Shown here: positions 8,835 to 17,094 of the stretch, one piece after another
How the letters are laid out: the number at the start of each line of letters is the position of its first letter
Numbering within the stretch: position 1 is the stretch's first letter
Assembly: GCA_946415365.1 (NCBI GenBank)
Contig: CAMKSE010000008.1
Location: 62,001 to 126,000, forward strand
Length of the DNA stretch: 64,000 nucleotides
Direction of reading: 5' to 3'
Source of the DNA: an uncultured Prevotellaceae bacterium
GTDB lineage: Bacteria > Bacteroidota > Bacteroidia > Bacteroidales > Bacteroidaceae
Notes under the pieces: generated by a model
Seen by the model: the letters and a program-made list of their open reading frames with translations, nothing else
Database searches by the model: none
Told to the model about the DNA's origin: nothing
Made by a program: the position numbers and the translations under genes

Positions 8835-10136
8835 TTATTTCTTTTCCTTGATGACTGCGACACAAAGTGAGCCAATGAGGAAGCTGACGCCAGCAACAAT
8901 CATCATCGTCGACTGATGGTGGCCTACTATCGACAGGATGCTTCCGCCACAGAGTGCGGCTATGATCTGCGGGATGCAGATGGTGCCGTTGAACAGTCCG
9001 AGGTAGGCACCCATGTGGCCGTAGCCCTGCAGGGCATTGGTGACGAAGGTGAACGGCATGGCGAGCATGGCGGCCCAGGCACAGCCTATCATCAGGAAGG
9101 GTATGAACTGCAGATACTGGTCGTGGATATAGGGTACCATCATAAAGCCGACGGCACCAATGACGAGACTGACGGAATAGGCCAGCTTCGTGTTCTTGAA
9201 CTGCGGCAGCAGGGCGGCCCAGATAACGGAGCCCACTGCCTGGACGGCGAAGAGGATGCCCGTCCAGTTGCCGGCTTCCTGGAAGGCCTCGCTGGAGGCG
9301 TCGCTCGTGTTCCAGACAACCTCGGCGATGGCACCTGTCGTATAGTTCCACATATAGAGCATGGCAGCCCAGGAGAAGAACTGCACAAGTCCGACCTTCC
9401 AGAATGTGGAGGGTGCATTCTTCAGCAGGGTGATCCAGTTGGCACTCTCCTCTTTCTCTTCGGAGACGGGGTTGTATTCGGCGTAATCCTGAGGATTCCA
9501 CTCCTTCACCTTCGAGGTGGTGTAGATTACGCAGAGGATCAGGATGGCAGCGCCGATATAGAACGACCAGATGACGGAGTCGGGCACCACACCCTTCTCA
9601 GCAACATTACTGATGCCGATAAACGTGAAGACAAAGGGGAATACGTAGCCCATCACCGAACCAGCGTTGCAGAGGAACGACTGGATGCTATACGCCTTGG
9701 CCTTCTGCTTCTCGTTCACCATATCGCCCACCAACATCTTGAACGGCTGCATGGCCATGTTGATGCTCGTGTCAAGGAACATCAGGGCTACCAGTCCGAA
9801 GATCATCGCGGCACTGATGGTCAGTCCCAGGGAGCCGGAGTTGGGCAACAGGCACATGACGAGCACGGCCACGGCGGCTCCCACAAACAGATAGGGGATG
9901 CGACGGCCGAAGCGTGTCCAGGTCTTGTCGGAGAGTGTACCGACGATGGGTTGCACAAGGATTCCCATCAGTGGTGGGAGAATCCAGAAATAACTCAGGT
10001 TGTGCGGATCAGCGCCAAGTGTGGCGAAGATGCGTGAAATGTTCGCACTCTGTAAAGCGTAGGCTATCTGCACGCCGAAGAATCCGAAACTCAGATTCCA
10101 CAATTTCCAGAAGGAAAGATCAGGTTTTTGTTTCAT
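8835..10136 (-). CDS. MFS transporter, maltose/sucrose (SLC45/GPH-like) type
   Basis: 433 residues with about 12 membrane helices. The N-terminus (LSFGFFGVQIAYALQSANISRIF) and GTLSDKTWTRFGRRIPYL (about 62-79, the inter-helix MFS motif) match the disaccharide:cation symporter-like branch that Bacteroidetes starch loci carry for maltose and maltooligosaccharide import. It lies 12 bp downstream of the LacI-family gene and 8 bp upstream of the SusR-like gene, all leftward. Inner-membrane uptake of starch breakdown products made by the divergent Sus system is inferred. Confidence 0.87.
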   Translation of the reverse strand: MKQKPDLSFWKLWNLSFGFFGVQIAYALQSANISRIFATLGADPHNLSYFWILPPLMGILVQPIVGTLSDKTWTRFGRRIPYLFVGAAVAVLVMCLLPNSGSLGLTISAAMIFGLVALMFLDTSINMAMQPFKMLVGDMVNEKQKAKAYSIQSFLCNAGSVMGYVFPFVFTFIGISNVAEKGVVPDSVIWSFYIGAAILILCVIYTTSKVKEWNPQDYAEYNPVSEEKEESANWITLLKNAPSTFWKVGLVQFFSWAAMLYMWNYTTGAIAEVVWNTSDASSEAFQEAGNWTGILFAVQAVGSVIWAALLPQFKNTKLAYSVSLVIGAVGFMMVPYIHDQYLQFIPFLMIGCAWAAMLAMPFTFVTNALQGYGHMGAYLGLFNGTICIPQIIAALCGGSILSIVGHHQSTMMIVAGVSFLIGSLCVAVIKEKK

Positions 10137-10148
10137 AATATATTTGCA

Positions 10149-11174
10149 TTATTTAGTTGTTCCGCGGATGACGAGGCGGGTGCGGACGACGCGCTTCTCG
10201 ACCTTTTCCAAGGGGCTGAGGCCTTCGACCTTGTCCATGAGGATGACGGCAGCCTCCTCGCCCACACGGTAGCCACGCTGTTCGACAGTGGTCAGCATCG
10301 GGTCGCAGGCTACGGCACGCTGGCCGTTGGTGAAACCGCAGATGCTGATGTCCTCAGGTACACGGTAGCCAGCGTGCTTGACCGTGTAGAGAATGCCGAT
10401 GGCTGTGTCGTCGTTGACGGCGAAGAATCCGTCGGGAGGATTGTCCAATGCCATCAGTCGGGGGGTGATCGCCTCTGCATCAGCACAGTTGTCACAGATG
10501 GCGATGATGGACTCGTCAATGGGCAGTTTGTGCTTCAGCAAGGCGTCCTTATAGCCGTTGAAACGGTTTTTGGAAATCTCCAGCTGCATCGGACTGCCAT
10601 AGTAGGCGATATGCCGACAGCCTGTCTCTATCAGATGGGTCACGGCATTGAAGGCTCCCATATAGTCGTCGACCACTACACGGCTGGCATTCACACCCGT
10701 ACAGATACGGTCGTAGAACACCAGCGGGATGCCGGCGTCGATCAGTTTCTGGTAGTGCTCGTAGTTCTTGGTGTCCTTTGCCTGCGACACGATGACACCG
10801 CACACCTTGTAGCGGTTGAACGTCTCACAGATGCGGGCCTCACGCTCGTACTGTTCTCCGCTCAGTGCTACCATGATGCGGTAGCCCCGTGCTGCGGCAG
10901 CCTCTTCGATGCCCGTGAGGATGGATGAGAAATAGTAGTGGGTGAACTCTGGCACGATCACCCCGATGAGGCGCTGCGGCATCATCCGGCTGTGGCGCAG
11001 TGCCTCGCCGATGGCGTTCGGATAGAAGTTGTGCTCACGTGCATACTTCTGGATGGCTCTGCGGCGTTCTTCGCTGATGCGGGGCGAGTCCTTCAGGGCA
11101 CGAGAGACCGTCGCCACGGAGATGCCGAACTCCCTGGCTATGTCCTTCATCGTCATCGGCGCTTTCTCGTTCAT
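10149..11174 (-). CDS. LacI-family transcriptional regulator
   Basis: 341 residues. The N-terminal LacI HTH (MTMKDIAREFGISVATVSRALKDS, residues 7-30) with hinge helix (NAIGEALRHS) is followed by a periplasmic-binding-protein-like effector domain (LIGVIVPEFTHYYFSSILTG to the end). It heads the leftward operon with the MFS transporter and SusR-like regulator. A perfect 14-bp palindrome of the classic LacI/GalR operator type lies at 11305-11318, between this gene and susC. The inferred job is control of the divergent starch genes in response to a glucan-derived sugar. Confidence 0.92.
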   Translation of the reverse strand: MNEKAPMTMKDIAREFGISVATVSRALKDSPRISEERRRAIQKYAREHNFYPNAIGEALRHSRMMPQRLIGVIVPEFTHYYFSSILTGIEEAAAARGYRIMVALSGEQYEREARICETFNRYKVCGVIVSQAKDTKNYEHYQKLIDAGIPLVFYDRICTGVNASRVVVDDYMGAFNAVTHLIETGCRHIAYYGSPMQLEISKNRFNGYKDALLKHKLPIDESIIAICDNCADAEAITPRLMALDNPPDGFFAVNDDTAIGILYTVKHAGYRVPEDISICGFTNGQRAVACDPMLTTVEQRGYRVGEEAAVILMDKVEGLSPLEKVEKRVVRTRLVIRGTTK

Positions 11175-11210
11175 TGGTTCCTAATTATTCGCGTTTCGCC
11201 AATTTTTGGG

Positions 11211-11218
11211 CAAAGATA
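11211..11218 (-). promoter_or_regulatory. -7 promoter element of the lacI-MFS-susR-like operon
   Basis: TATCTTTG on the minus strand, 36 bases upstream of the LacI-family start codon. Confidence 0.6.
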
Positions 11219-11224
11219 CGAAAT

Positions 11225-11290
11225 TTAGTTTATAGTTTGTAGTTTATAGTTTATAGTTTTATAGTTTATTAATAGTTTATAATTTATTAA
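11225..11290. repeat. AT-rich tandem repeat, unit AGTTTAT (7 nt, degenerate)
   Basis: About eight degenerate copies of AGTTTAT fill the space between the divergent lacI-like and susC promoters. Related repeats occur at 23187-23218 and in other gaps of this window. Confidence 0.8.
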
Positions 11291-11304
11291 TGTACACACG
11301 TACG

Positions 11305-11318
11305 TGCAAACGTTTGCA
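11305..11318. promoter_or_regulatory. LacI-family operator palindrome
   Basis: TGCAAACGTTTGCA is a perfect 14-bp palindrome with the central CG typical of LacI/GalR/PurR operators. It lies about 56 bp upstream of the susC -7 box and about 87 bp upstream of the lacI-like -7 box, so it can serve either promoter. Confidence 0.75.
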
Positions 11319-11373
11319 TGGTCCTATTATATCTTTTTAAACAAAAAAAAGTACAACGTATCAAAAAGAAATG

Positions 11374-11381
11374 TAACTTTG
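11374..11381 (+). promoter_or_regulatory. -7 promoter element of the starch operon
   Basis: TAACTTTG, matching TAnnTTTG, 48 bases upstream of the susC ATG at 11430. It lies downstream of the in-frame GTG at 11304, which rules out that longer start for this transcript. Confidence 0.65.
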
Positions 11382-11429
11382 CAGCAGAATAACTATAATA
11401 TATTCAAACGATTAACTCTAATTAATGTA

Positions 11430-14400
11430 ATGATGAAGCAGGTAAACATTCAAATCCCGCTTAGGATGCTCGGACTTTTGTTAGGTCTGTTCCTATCGGT
11501 AGGTGCCTTTGCCCAGATTGAGGTGAAAGGCCATGTGAAAGATGCTACAGGCGAACCCATTATCGGAGCAACGGTAAGAGTGGATGGCACACAGACCGCC
11601 ACGATTACTGATTTCGACGGTAATTTCTCGCTGAACGCTAATGAGGGTGCAACGATTACCATCACCTACATCGGCTACCAGCCGGCTATGGTAACCGCTG
11701 CGCCGACTGTGGAAGTGACGCTGACGGACGATGCCACCGTACTGAGTGACGTGGTGGTGATCGGTTACGGTGCAGTCAAGAAGAGCGACCTGACAGGATC
11801 AGTCACCGCTCTGAAGCCGGACTCCAAGAATAAGGGTCTGGTGGTGAACCCCCAAGACATGCTCTCAGGTAAGGTGGCTGGTGTGAACATCACGAGTAAC
11901 GACGGTACCCCTGGTGGTGGTGCACAGATCCGTGTTCGTGGTGGTTCTTCACTGAATGCCAGCAACGACCCGCTGATCGTGATCGACGGTGTGCCTATGG
12001 ATAACAACGGTGTGAAGGGTGTTGCCAACCCCCTCTCCATGATTAACCCGCAGGATATCGAGTCGTTCAACGTGCTGAAGGATGCTTCCGCCACCGCAAT
12101 CTTCGGTAGCCGTGGTTCTAACGGTGTCATCATCATCACCACGAAGAAGGGCCGTAAGGGTAGTGCTCCCAGCGTGTCCTACGCAGGAAGCCTGACCATC
12201 AGCCAGAAGAAAAAGACACTTGACGTGATGAACGGTGACCAGTTCCGTGCGCTCATTGAGCAGATTGCCGGTAAGGACAGCGAGGCCTACAGCGTACTCG
12301 GAACCGCCAACACCGACTGGCAGGAGGAGATTTACCGCACAGCCATCTCACACGATCACAACCTGACGTTATCAGGTGCCGTAGGTGCGCTGCCATATCG
12401 TTTGTCAGTGGGCTACACAGACCAGCAGGGTATCCTGAAGACCTCAGACTTCAAGCGTGTGACGGCTGCCATCAACCTCAGTCCTTCGCTGTTTGAGGAT
12501 CATCTGAACCTGAACCTGAATGCCAAGGGGATGTATTCTCGTTCACAGTATGCCGATGGCGGTGCCGTGGGTGCTGCCACCAGCATGGACCCGACACAGG
12601 ATCCCTATGAATACACCTCGGAGTATCATAAGGCAATGTCTGGTCTGAGCACCAGCAATTTCGGCGGCTACTTCGAGTGGCCCACTGGTGCTGCCTACGG
12701 CGATCCCGCATGGCCTTATACCGTTGAGCGTAATGCCACGAAGAACCCTATCGCCATGCTGGAGGAAAAGAGTGACGTGGCTCACAGCCGCGCGTTCATC
12801 GGCAGTGCCGACATCGACTATAAGATCCACGGCTTCGAGGATCTGCGCCTCCACATGACGCTGGGCGCCGATATCAGCAAGGGTCGTCAGTGGACGATCT
12901 ATTCATCCGCTTCTCCAAGTAACGTGTACTATGGCAACAAGGGTTGGGACGAGATCACCAAGCGTAACCTCTCACTCTCTGCCTACGCACAATACTATAA
13001 GGACTTTGCAAAGGTGCACCACTTCGACATCATGGGTGGTTATGAGTGGCAGCACTTCTGGCGTTCTCAGAAGAACAACTACTGGGGAGCCGTTCCTGCC
13101 TCGAATCCCACGAATCCTGGGGCATACTACAACTGGAGCCTCTATAATTTCAAGACTGAGAACTATCTCGTGTCATTCTTCGGACGTCTGAACTACACGC
13201 TGATGGATCGCTACATGGTGACTGCCACACTGCGTGACGACGGTTCGAGCCGATTCAAGGACCACTGGTCACTCTTCCCCTCTGTCGCACTGGCATGGAA
13301 GGTGAATGAGGAGGCTTTCCTGAAGAACGTCAATGCACTGAGTGACCTGAAACTCCGTCTTAGCTATGGTAAGACTGGTCAGCAGGATGTGAACAGCGAC
13401 TATGCATGGATTCCTACATACTCCATTAGCACTGGTACCAACGGTTTCTATCCTGTGACAGGTAACGGCGTACTCTATCGTCCTGACAACTATACACCAG
13501 ACCTGAAGTGGGAGACCACTACAACCTATAATATTGGTCTCGACCTCGGTCTGTTCAACCAGCGTTTCACTGCCAGCATCGATGTCTATCACCGTAAGAC
13601 TACCGATCTGTTGAACTACGCTCCTACGGTGGCCCTGTCTGCTTTCCGTAATCAGGCTTGGCAGAACATCGGTTCTCTGGAGAACAAGGGTATTGAGGTG
13701 ACGCTCGGCATCAAGCCCATCCAGACGGAAGACTTCTTCTGGACAGTGGATTACAACTTCACCTATAACCACAATGAGATTACCGACCTGAGTGGCGTGT
13801 CTACTGACGGATCACCTGTTCCTAACACAGGCATTACCATTGGTACCGACAAATATCTACAGTACAATCAGGTTGGTTATGCTATGAACTCGTTCTATGT
13901 GTATCAGCAGGCTTACGACCAGAACGGCAATGCCGTTGAGAATGCTGTTGTAGACCGTAATGGTGACGGACAGATTACGCCTGACGACCGTTACTTCTAT
14001 AAGAAGCCGGCTCCCGACGTGACCATGGGTCTGAGCTCTCGCATGGAGTACAAGAACTGGGACTTTGGATTCTCACTCCGTGCAAGCTTCAACAATTACG
14101 TCTTCGACAACATCATGGCTGGTATGACCAACATGAATCCGAATGAGGTTTACAATAGCTTCCACGTGTTGAACAACCGTCCGGTGAATGCCGCTGCCGA
14201 TGGTCGTTATACCTACGCTGTGACGGCACAGATCGTAGACCGTTACGTTCACAATGCCTCGTTCCTGAAGTGCGATAACATCACACTGGGCTACTCCTTC
14301 AGCGACCTGTTTAAGTGTGGTAACTGGCACGGTCTGGCAGGACGTGTCTATGGCACCGTTTCCAACGTGTTCACTATCACGAACTATGATGGTCTGGATC

Positions 14401-14480
14401 CTGAGATTGCCAACGGTTATGACAACCAGATGTACCCGCGTCCTATCTCGTTCATCTTTGGTGTGAACTTCAATATGTAG
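11430..14480 (+). CDS. susC: SusC-like TonB-dependent outer-membrane starch/oligosaccharide transporter
   Basis: Imports maltooligosaccharides across the outer membrane with SusD. From ATG 11430 it has 1016 residues: a signal peptide ending AFAQ, a carboxypeptidase-like domain (IEVKGHVKDATGEPIIGATV and DFDGNFSL), a TonB-dependent plug (VVVIGYGAVKKSDLTGSV to GSRGSNGVIIITTKKG), and a 22-strand barrel ending in a C-terminal aromatic strand (PISFIFGVNFNM). The frame is open upstream to a GTG at 11304, but that codon lies in the operator and upstream of the -7 box, so 11430 is chosen. It is first of a six-gene rightward operon and is followed after 49 bp by susD. Confidence 0.95.
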   Translation: MMKQVNIQIPLRMLGLLLGLFLSVGAFAQIEVKGHVKDATGEPIIGATVRVDGTQTATITDFDGNFSLNANEGATITITYIGYQPAMVTAAPTVEVTLTDDATVLSDVVVIGYGAVKKSDLTGSVTALKPDSKNKGLVVNPQDMLSGKVAGVNITSNDGTPGGGAQIRVRGGSSLNASNDPLIVIDGVPMDNNGVKGVANPLSMINPQDIESFNVLKDASATAIFGSRGSNGVIIITTKKGRKGSAPSVSYAGSLTISQKKKTLDVMNGDQFRALIEQIAGKDSEAYSVLGTANTDWQEEIYRTAISHDHNLTLSGAVGALPYRLSVGYTDQQGILKTSDFKRVTAAINLSPSLFEDHLNLNLNAKGMYSRSQYADGGAVGAATSMDPTQDPYEYTSEYHKAMSGLSTSNFGGYFEWPTGAAYGDPAWPYTVERNATKNPIAMLEEKSDVAHSRAFIGSADIDYKIHGFEDLRLHMTLGADISKGRQWTIYSSASPSNVYYGNKGWDEITKRNLSLSAYAQYYKDFAKVHHFDIMGGYEWQHFWRSQKNNYWGAVPASNPTNPGAYYNWSLYNFKTENYLVSFFGRLNYTLMDRYMVTATLRDDGSSRFKDHWSLFPSVALAWKVNEEAFLKNVNALSDLKLRLSYGKTGQQDVNSDYAWIPTYSISTGTNGFYPVTGNGVLYRPDNYTPDLKWETTTTYNIGLDLGLFNQRFTASIDVYHRKTTDLLNYAPTVALSAFRNQAWQNIGSLENKGIEVTLGIKPIQTEDFFWTVDYNFTYNHNEITDLSGVSTDGSPVPNTGITIGTDKYLQYNQVGYAMNSFYVYQQAYDQNGNAVENAVVDRNGDGQITPDDRYFYKKPAPDVTMGLSSRMEYKNWDFGFSLRASFNNYVFDNIMAGMTNMNPNEVYNSFHVLNNRPVNAAADGRYTYAVTAQIVDRYVHNASFLKCDNITLGYSFSDLFKCGNWHGLAGRVYGTVSNVFTITNYDGLDPEIANGYDNQMYPRPISFIFGVNFNM

Positions 14481-14501
14481 ACAAAAGGACATGTTTTTTT
14501 A

Positions 14502-14525
14502 GACATAAGAACATAAGAACATAAG
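14502..14525. repeat. Three tandem copies of AACATAAG in the susC-susD gap
   Basis: An 8-nt unit repeated three times (GACATAAG then AACATAAG twice) directly upstream of the susD start. Confidence 0.75.
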
Positions 14526-14529
14526 AGTT

Positions 14530-16140
14530 ATGAAAAGTTTTATTAAGAATATACTTCCCGCCGCAGCTCTGACGCTGCTGTTTGGAATGACTTCCTGCAC
14601 CAAGGATTTGGACGTGACCCCCATCAATCCGAACCTCTCTTTGGAATTCGATGCTGACGGTCTGTTCAACAAGTGCTATGCCAATCTTGGACTGCAGGGT
14701 AATGGTGGTGCCAACGGTGACTGCGATATCGACGGTCTTGACGGCGGTACCACGGGATTCATCCGTCAGATGTGGAACTCTAACGAGCTGACCACTGACG
14801 AGGCCATCTGCTCATGGGGTGACGACGGTATCCAGCAGTTCGACTATAACAGCTACGATGCTTCACACCCGATGTTGAACGGCTATTTCAACCGTCTGAC
14901 CACAGGTATCAGCTACTGCAACCAGTACATTCAGGTGGCAGGTGATCTGGATGCCCAGAAGACGGCTGAGGTCCGCTTTATCCGTGCTTTGCACTACTAC
15001 CTGATGATGGATGCCTTCGGAGGTGTACCCTTTGCTGAGACGCTGAGTACTCCGACCTATAAGACACGTGCGGAGATCTTCTCCTGGCTTGAGCAGGAAC
15101 TGCTGGCTATTGAGCCCGCAATGGCTGCTGCCCGTGCCAAGACATCCAGCGATCCAATGTACGGACGTGCTGACAAAGCCGCTGCCTGGATGCTGCTGAT
15201 GCGTATGTATTTCAATGCTGAGGTTTACACAGGCACTCCCCAGTGGGGCAAGGCTGCTGAGTATGCCAAGAAGGTGATAGACTCTTCCTATAAACTGAAC
15301 ACGACAGGTACCAAGGACTGGAGCGCCTATCAGATGCTGTTCATGGGTGACAACGGCGAGAGCTCTGCTGCTTATGAGTGTATCTTCCCAGTGCTCTGCG
15401 ATGGTAAGAAGACCACCTCTTGGGGTGTCAGTCTCTTCCTGATGGCTTCTACCTATGATACTGATATGGACGCTACGGCTGCTGATGCCGGTGGTAACAA
15501 CGGTACCAGTGAGAAGTGGGCAGGTAACCGTGCCCGTTACGACTTGGTTCACAAGTTCTTCCCCAGTGACAATGCTCCTGCCGACGTGCAGGGTTATGAC
15601 ATGAAGAAAGCTGCTGGTGATGACCGTGCACTCTTCTTCAGCAAGGGTCATACTCTGAAGAACGAACTGGGATACTTCGGCGACTTCAAGGACGGCTATG
15701 GCGTGGCTAAGTTCATCAACTACAAGTCTACGGGTGCCGTTGTCAAGGGTAGCGACGCCCAGTTCCCTGATACAGACTTCTTCTTCTTCCGTCTGGCTGA
15801 GGCCTACCTGACCTATGCTGAGGCTACTGCCCGCGAGAATGGTGACCAGACCACTGCTGAGGGTACAGAAATGATCAATGCCCTGCGCACCCGTGCCAAT
15901 GCAGAGACGAAGACCGTCTATACGCTCAGTCAGATTCTCGACGAGTGGAGCCGTGAGTTCTACTTCGAGGGTCGTCGCCGCGTAGACCTGATCCGTCATG
16001 GCAAGTTTGGTGGCAGCAACTATAAGTGGATGTGGAAAGGTGGTGCCAAGGAAGGCCGTTCTTTCGCTTCTTACCTTAATGTTTTCGCCATCCCGGCAGA
16101 ACAGGTGAAGGGTGAAATCCAGCAGAACCCCGGATACTAA
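14530..16140 (+). CDS. susD: SusD/RagB-family starch-binding lipoprotein
   Basis: Caps the SusC barrel and captures glycan at the cell surface. 536 residues, with a lipoprotein leader (LLFGMTSCTK). The SusD helical repeat core includes KTAEVRFIRALHYYLMMDAFG and the C-terminal family block LDEWSREFYFEGRRRVDLIRHG, then NPGY at the terminus. Length and gene order (susC, 49 bp, susD) are normal. The binding residues that would separate starch from other glucans cannot be assigned without structure; starch is inferred from the GH13 amylase and SusE/F-like genes downstream. Confidence 0.95.
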   Translation: MKSFIKNILPAAALTLLFGMTSCTKDLDVTPINPNLSLEFDADGLFNKCYANLGLQGNGGANGDCDIDGLDGGTTGFIRQMWNSNELTTDEAICSWGDDGIQQFDYNSYDASHPMLNGYFNRLTTGISYCNQYIQVAGDLDAQKTAEVRFIRALHYYLMMDAFGGVPFAETLSTPTYKTRAEIFSWLEQELLAIEPAMAAARAKTSSDPMYGRADKAAAWMLLMRMYFNAEVYTGTPQWGKAAEYAKKVIDSSYKLNTTGTKDWSAYQMLFMGDNGESSAAYECIFPVLCDGKKTTSWGVSLFLMASTYDTDMDATAADAGGNNGTSEKWAGNRARYDLVHKFFPSDNAPADVQGYDMKKAAGDDRALFFSKGHTLKNELGYFGDFKDGYGVAKFINYKSTGAVVKGSDAQFPDTDFFFFRLAEAYLTYAEATARENGDQTTAEGTEMINALRTRANAETKTVYTLSQILDEWSREFYFEGRRRVDLIRHGKFGGSNYKWMWKGGAKEGRSFASYLNVFAIPAEQVKGEIQQNPGY

Positions 16141-16173
16141 GATAATTGAAAATTGAAAATTGAAAATTGATAG
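16141..16173. repeat. Heptamer repeat ATTGAAA in the susD-susE gap
   Basis: Four head-to-tail units of ATTGAAA (the last decays to ATTGATA) fill the gap just upstream of the susE-like ATG at 16178. Confidence 0.8.
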
Positions 16174-16177
16174 TTAT

Positions 16178-17080
16178 ATGAAAAAGATATTTTCATTCGC
16201 ACTGATGTTGATGGGCTTTGCTACGGTTCTGACTTCCTGCTCAGACGACCGTGATTCAAACCCCACCATCGGGCAGCCGACACAGTTTGTCGTCAATGCC
16301 TCACCTCTGGCCGGCCAATATATTCAGTTGTCGGCCGACAATAAGGTGAACCTTACGTGGTCGCAGCCTGACTACGGCTATAATGCTCTGGCAACCTATC
16401 AGATTCAGGTGGGTGTCAGCAACGGAGGTAATATTGTCTGGAACCAGAAAGATGGTGCTGACAAGTTCCTCGAGACTACTTTCACACAGTGTAATGCCGA
16501 CATCAACGGCGAGGAGATTGCTGAGGCCATCTGCGAGATCGACGGTTTTAAGGATGAGGATCACTATGTGGATCAGGGCTTCCGCGAGATCGCCTTCCGT
16601 GTAAAGTCGAGCATTCAGGACTCTAAGGGTAACGACGTGGCAGGTACTGTCATCCTGTCAAATACCGTCATGTTCGAACACATGGCTGCCTATTGTGCCA
16701 TCAAGAGTCTGGGAGTTGTATGGATTATCGGTAACTGTGGCGGCTGGACAGAGCCCAGTAAGAAGAACGCTGAGTCACTTGCCGATTGGCGCATCTTCGA
16801 GACAGAGATCGGCAGCAAGATCTATCAAGGCACTGTTGAGATGCCTGAGGGTGACCTGACCTTCCGTATCTACACAGCCCTGACAGGCTGGGACGGTGGT
16901 GCCTCACTGGGTCATCAGGCTGATGACGTCTCCACGGAGGTAGAGTTCAGCGGTGGCGTTTATTCTGATAAGTATGTCTATCCCGGTAAGGGCTCATGGA
17001 CGTTCCTCGGATTCCCTGGTGGTCCGCTGGAGATTACGCTCGACATGAATCAGGGTACCATTAAGTTTGAACAAAAGTAA
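16178..17080 (+). CDS. SusE-like outer-membrane glycan-binding lipoprotein
   Basis: 300 residues from ATG 16178 (MKKIFSFALMLMGFATVLTSC, lipobox LTSC); an in-frame TTG at 16160 lies inside the ATTGAAA repeat and is rejected. The N-terminal SusE-type domain (about 25-170) begins FVVNASPLAGQYIQLSADNKVNLTWSQPDYG, and a C-terminal domain with WIIGNCGGWTEP resembles the starch-binding modules of SusE/SusF. It follows susD by 37 bp in the same operon. The inferred role is surface binding of starch that helps substrate reach SusCD. Exact ligand unproven. Confidence 0.82.
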   Translation: MKKIFSFALMLMGFATVLTSCSDDRDSNPTIGQPTQFVVNASPLAGQYIQLSADNKVNLTWSQPDYGYNALATYQIQVGVSNGGNIVWNQKDGADKFLETTFTQCNADINGEEIAEAICEIDGFKDEDHYVDQGFREIAFRVKSSIQDSKGNDVAGTVILSNTVMFEHMAAYCAIKSLGVVWIIGNCGGWTEPSKKNAESLADWRIFETEIGSKIYQGTVEMPEGDLTFRIYTALTGWDGGASLGHQADDVSTEVEFSGGVYSDKYVYPGKGSWTFLGFPGGPLEITLDMNQGTIKFEQK

Positions 17081-17094
17081 ATCGCATTAAGAAT

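Noticed and set aside
8916..10037. Long open frame (373 codons) on the plus strand over the MFS transporter
   Set aside because: It is the mirror of the transporter gene, has no promoter, and its His/Gly/Glu-rich product has no family character.
11304..11429. Upstream GTG start for susC
   Set aside because: The GTG lies in the LacI palindrome and upstream of the -7 box; the signal peptide begins properly at 11430.
14863..15999. Open frame of 378 codons opposite susD
   Set aside because: SusD is a certain gene on the other strand; this is a shadow created by its codon use. The same holds for the frame at 17104-18255.
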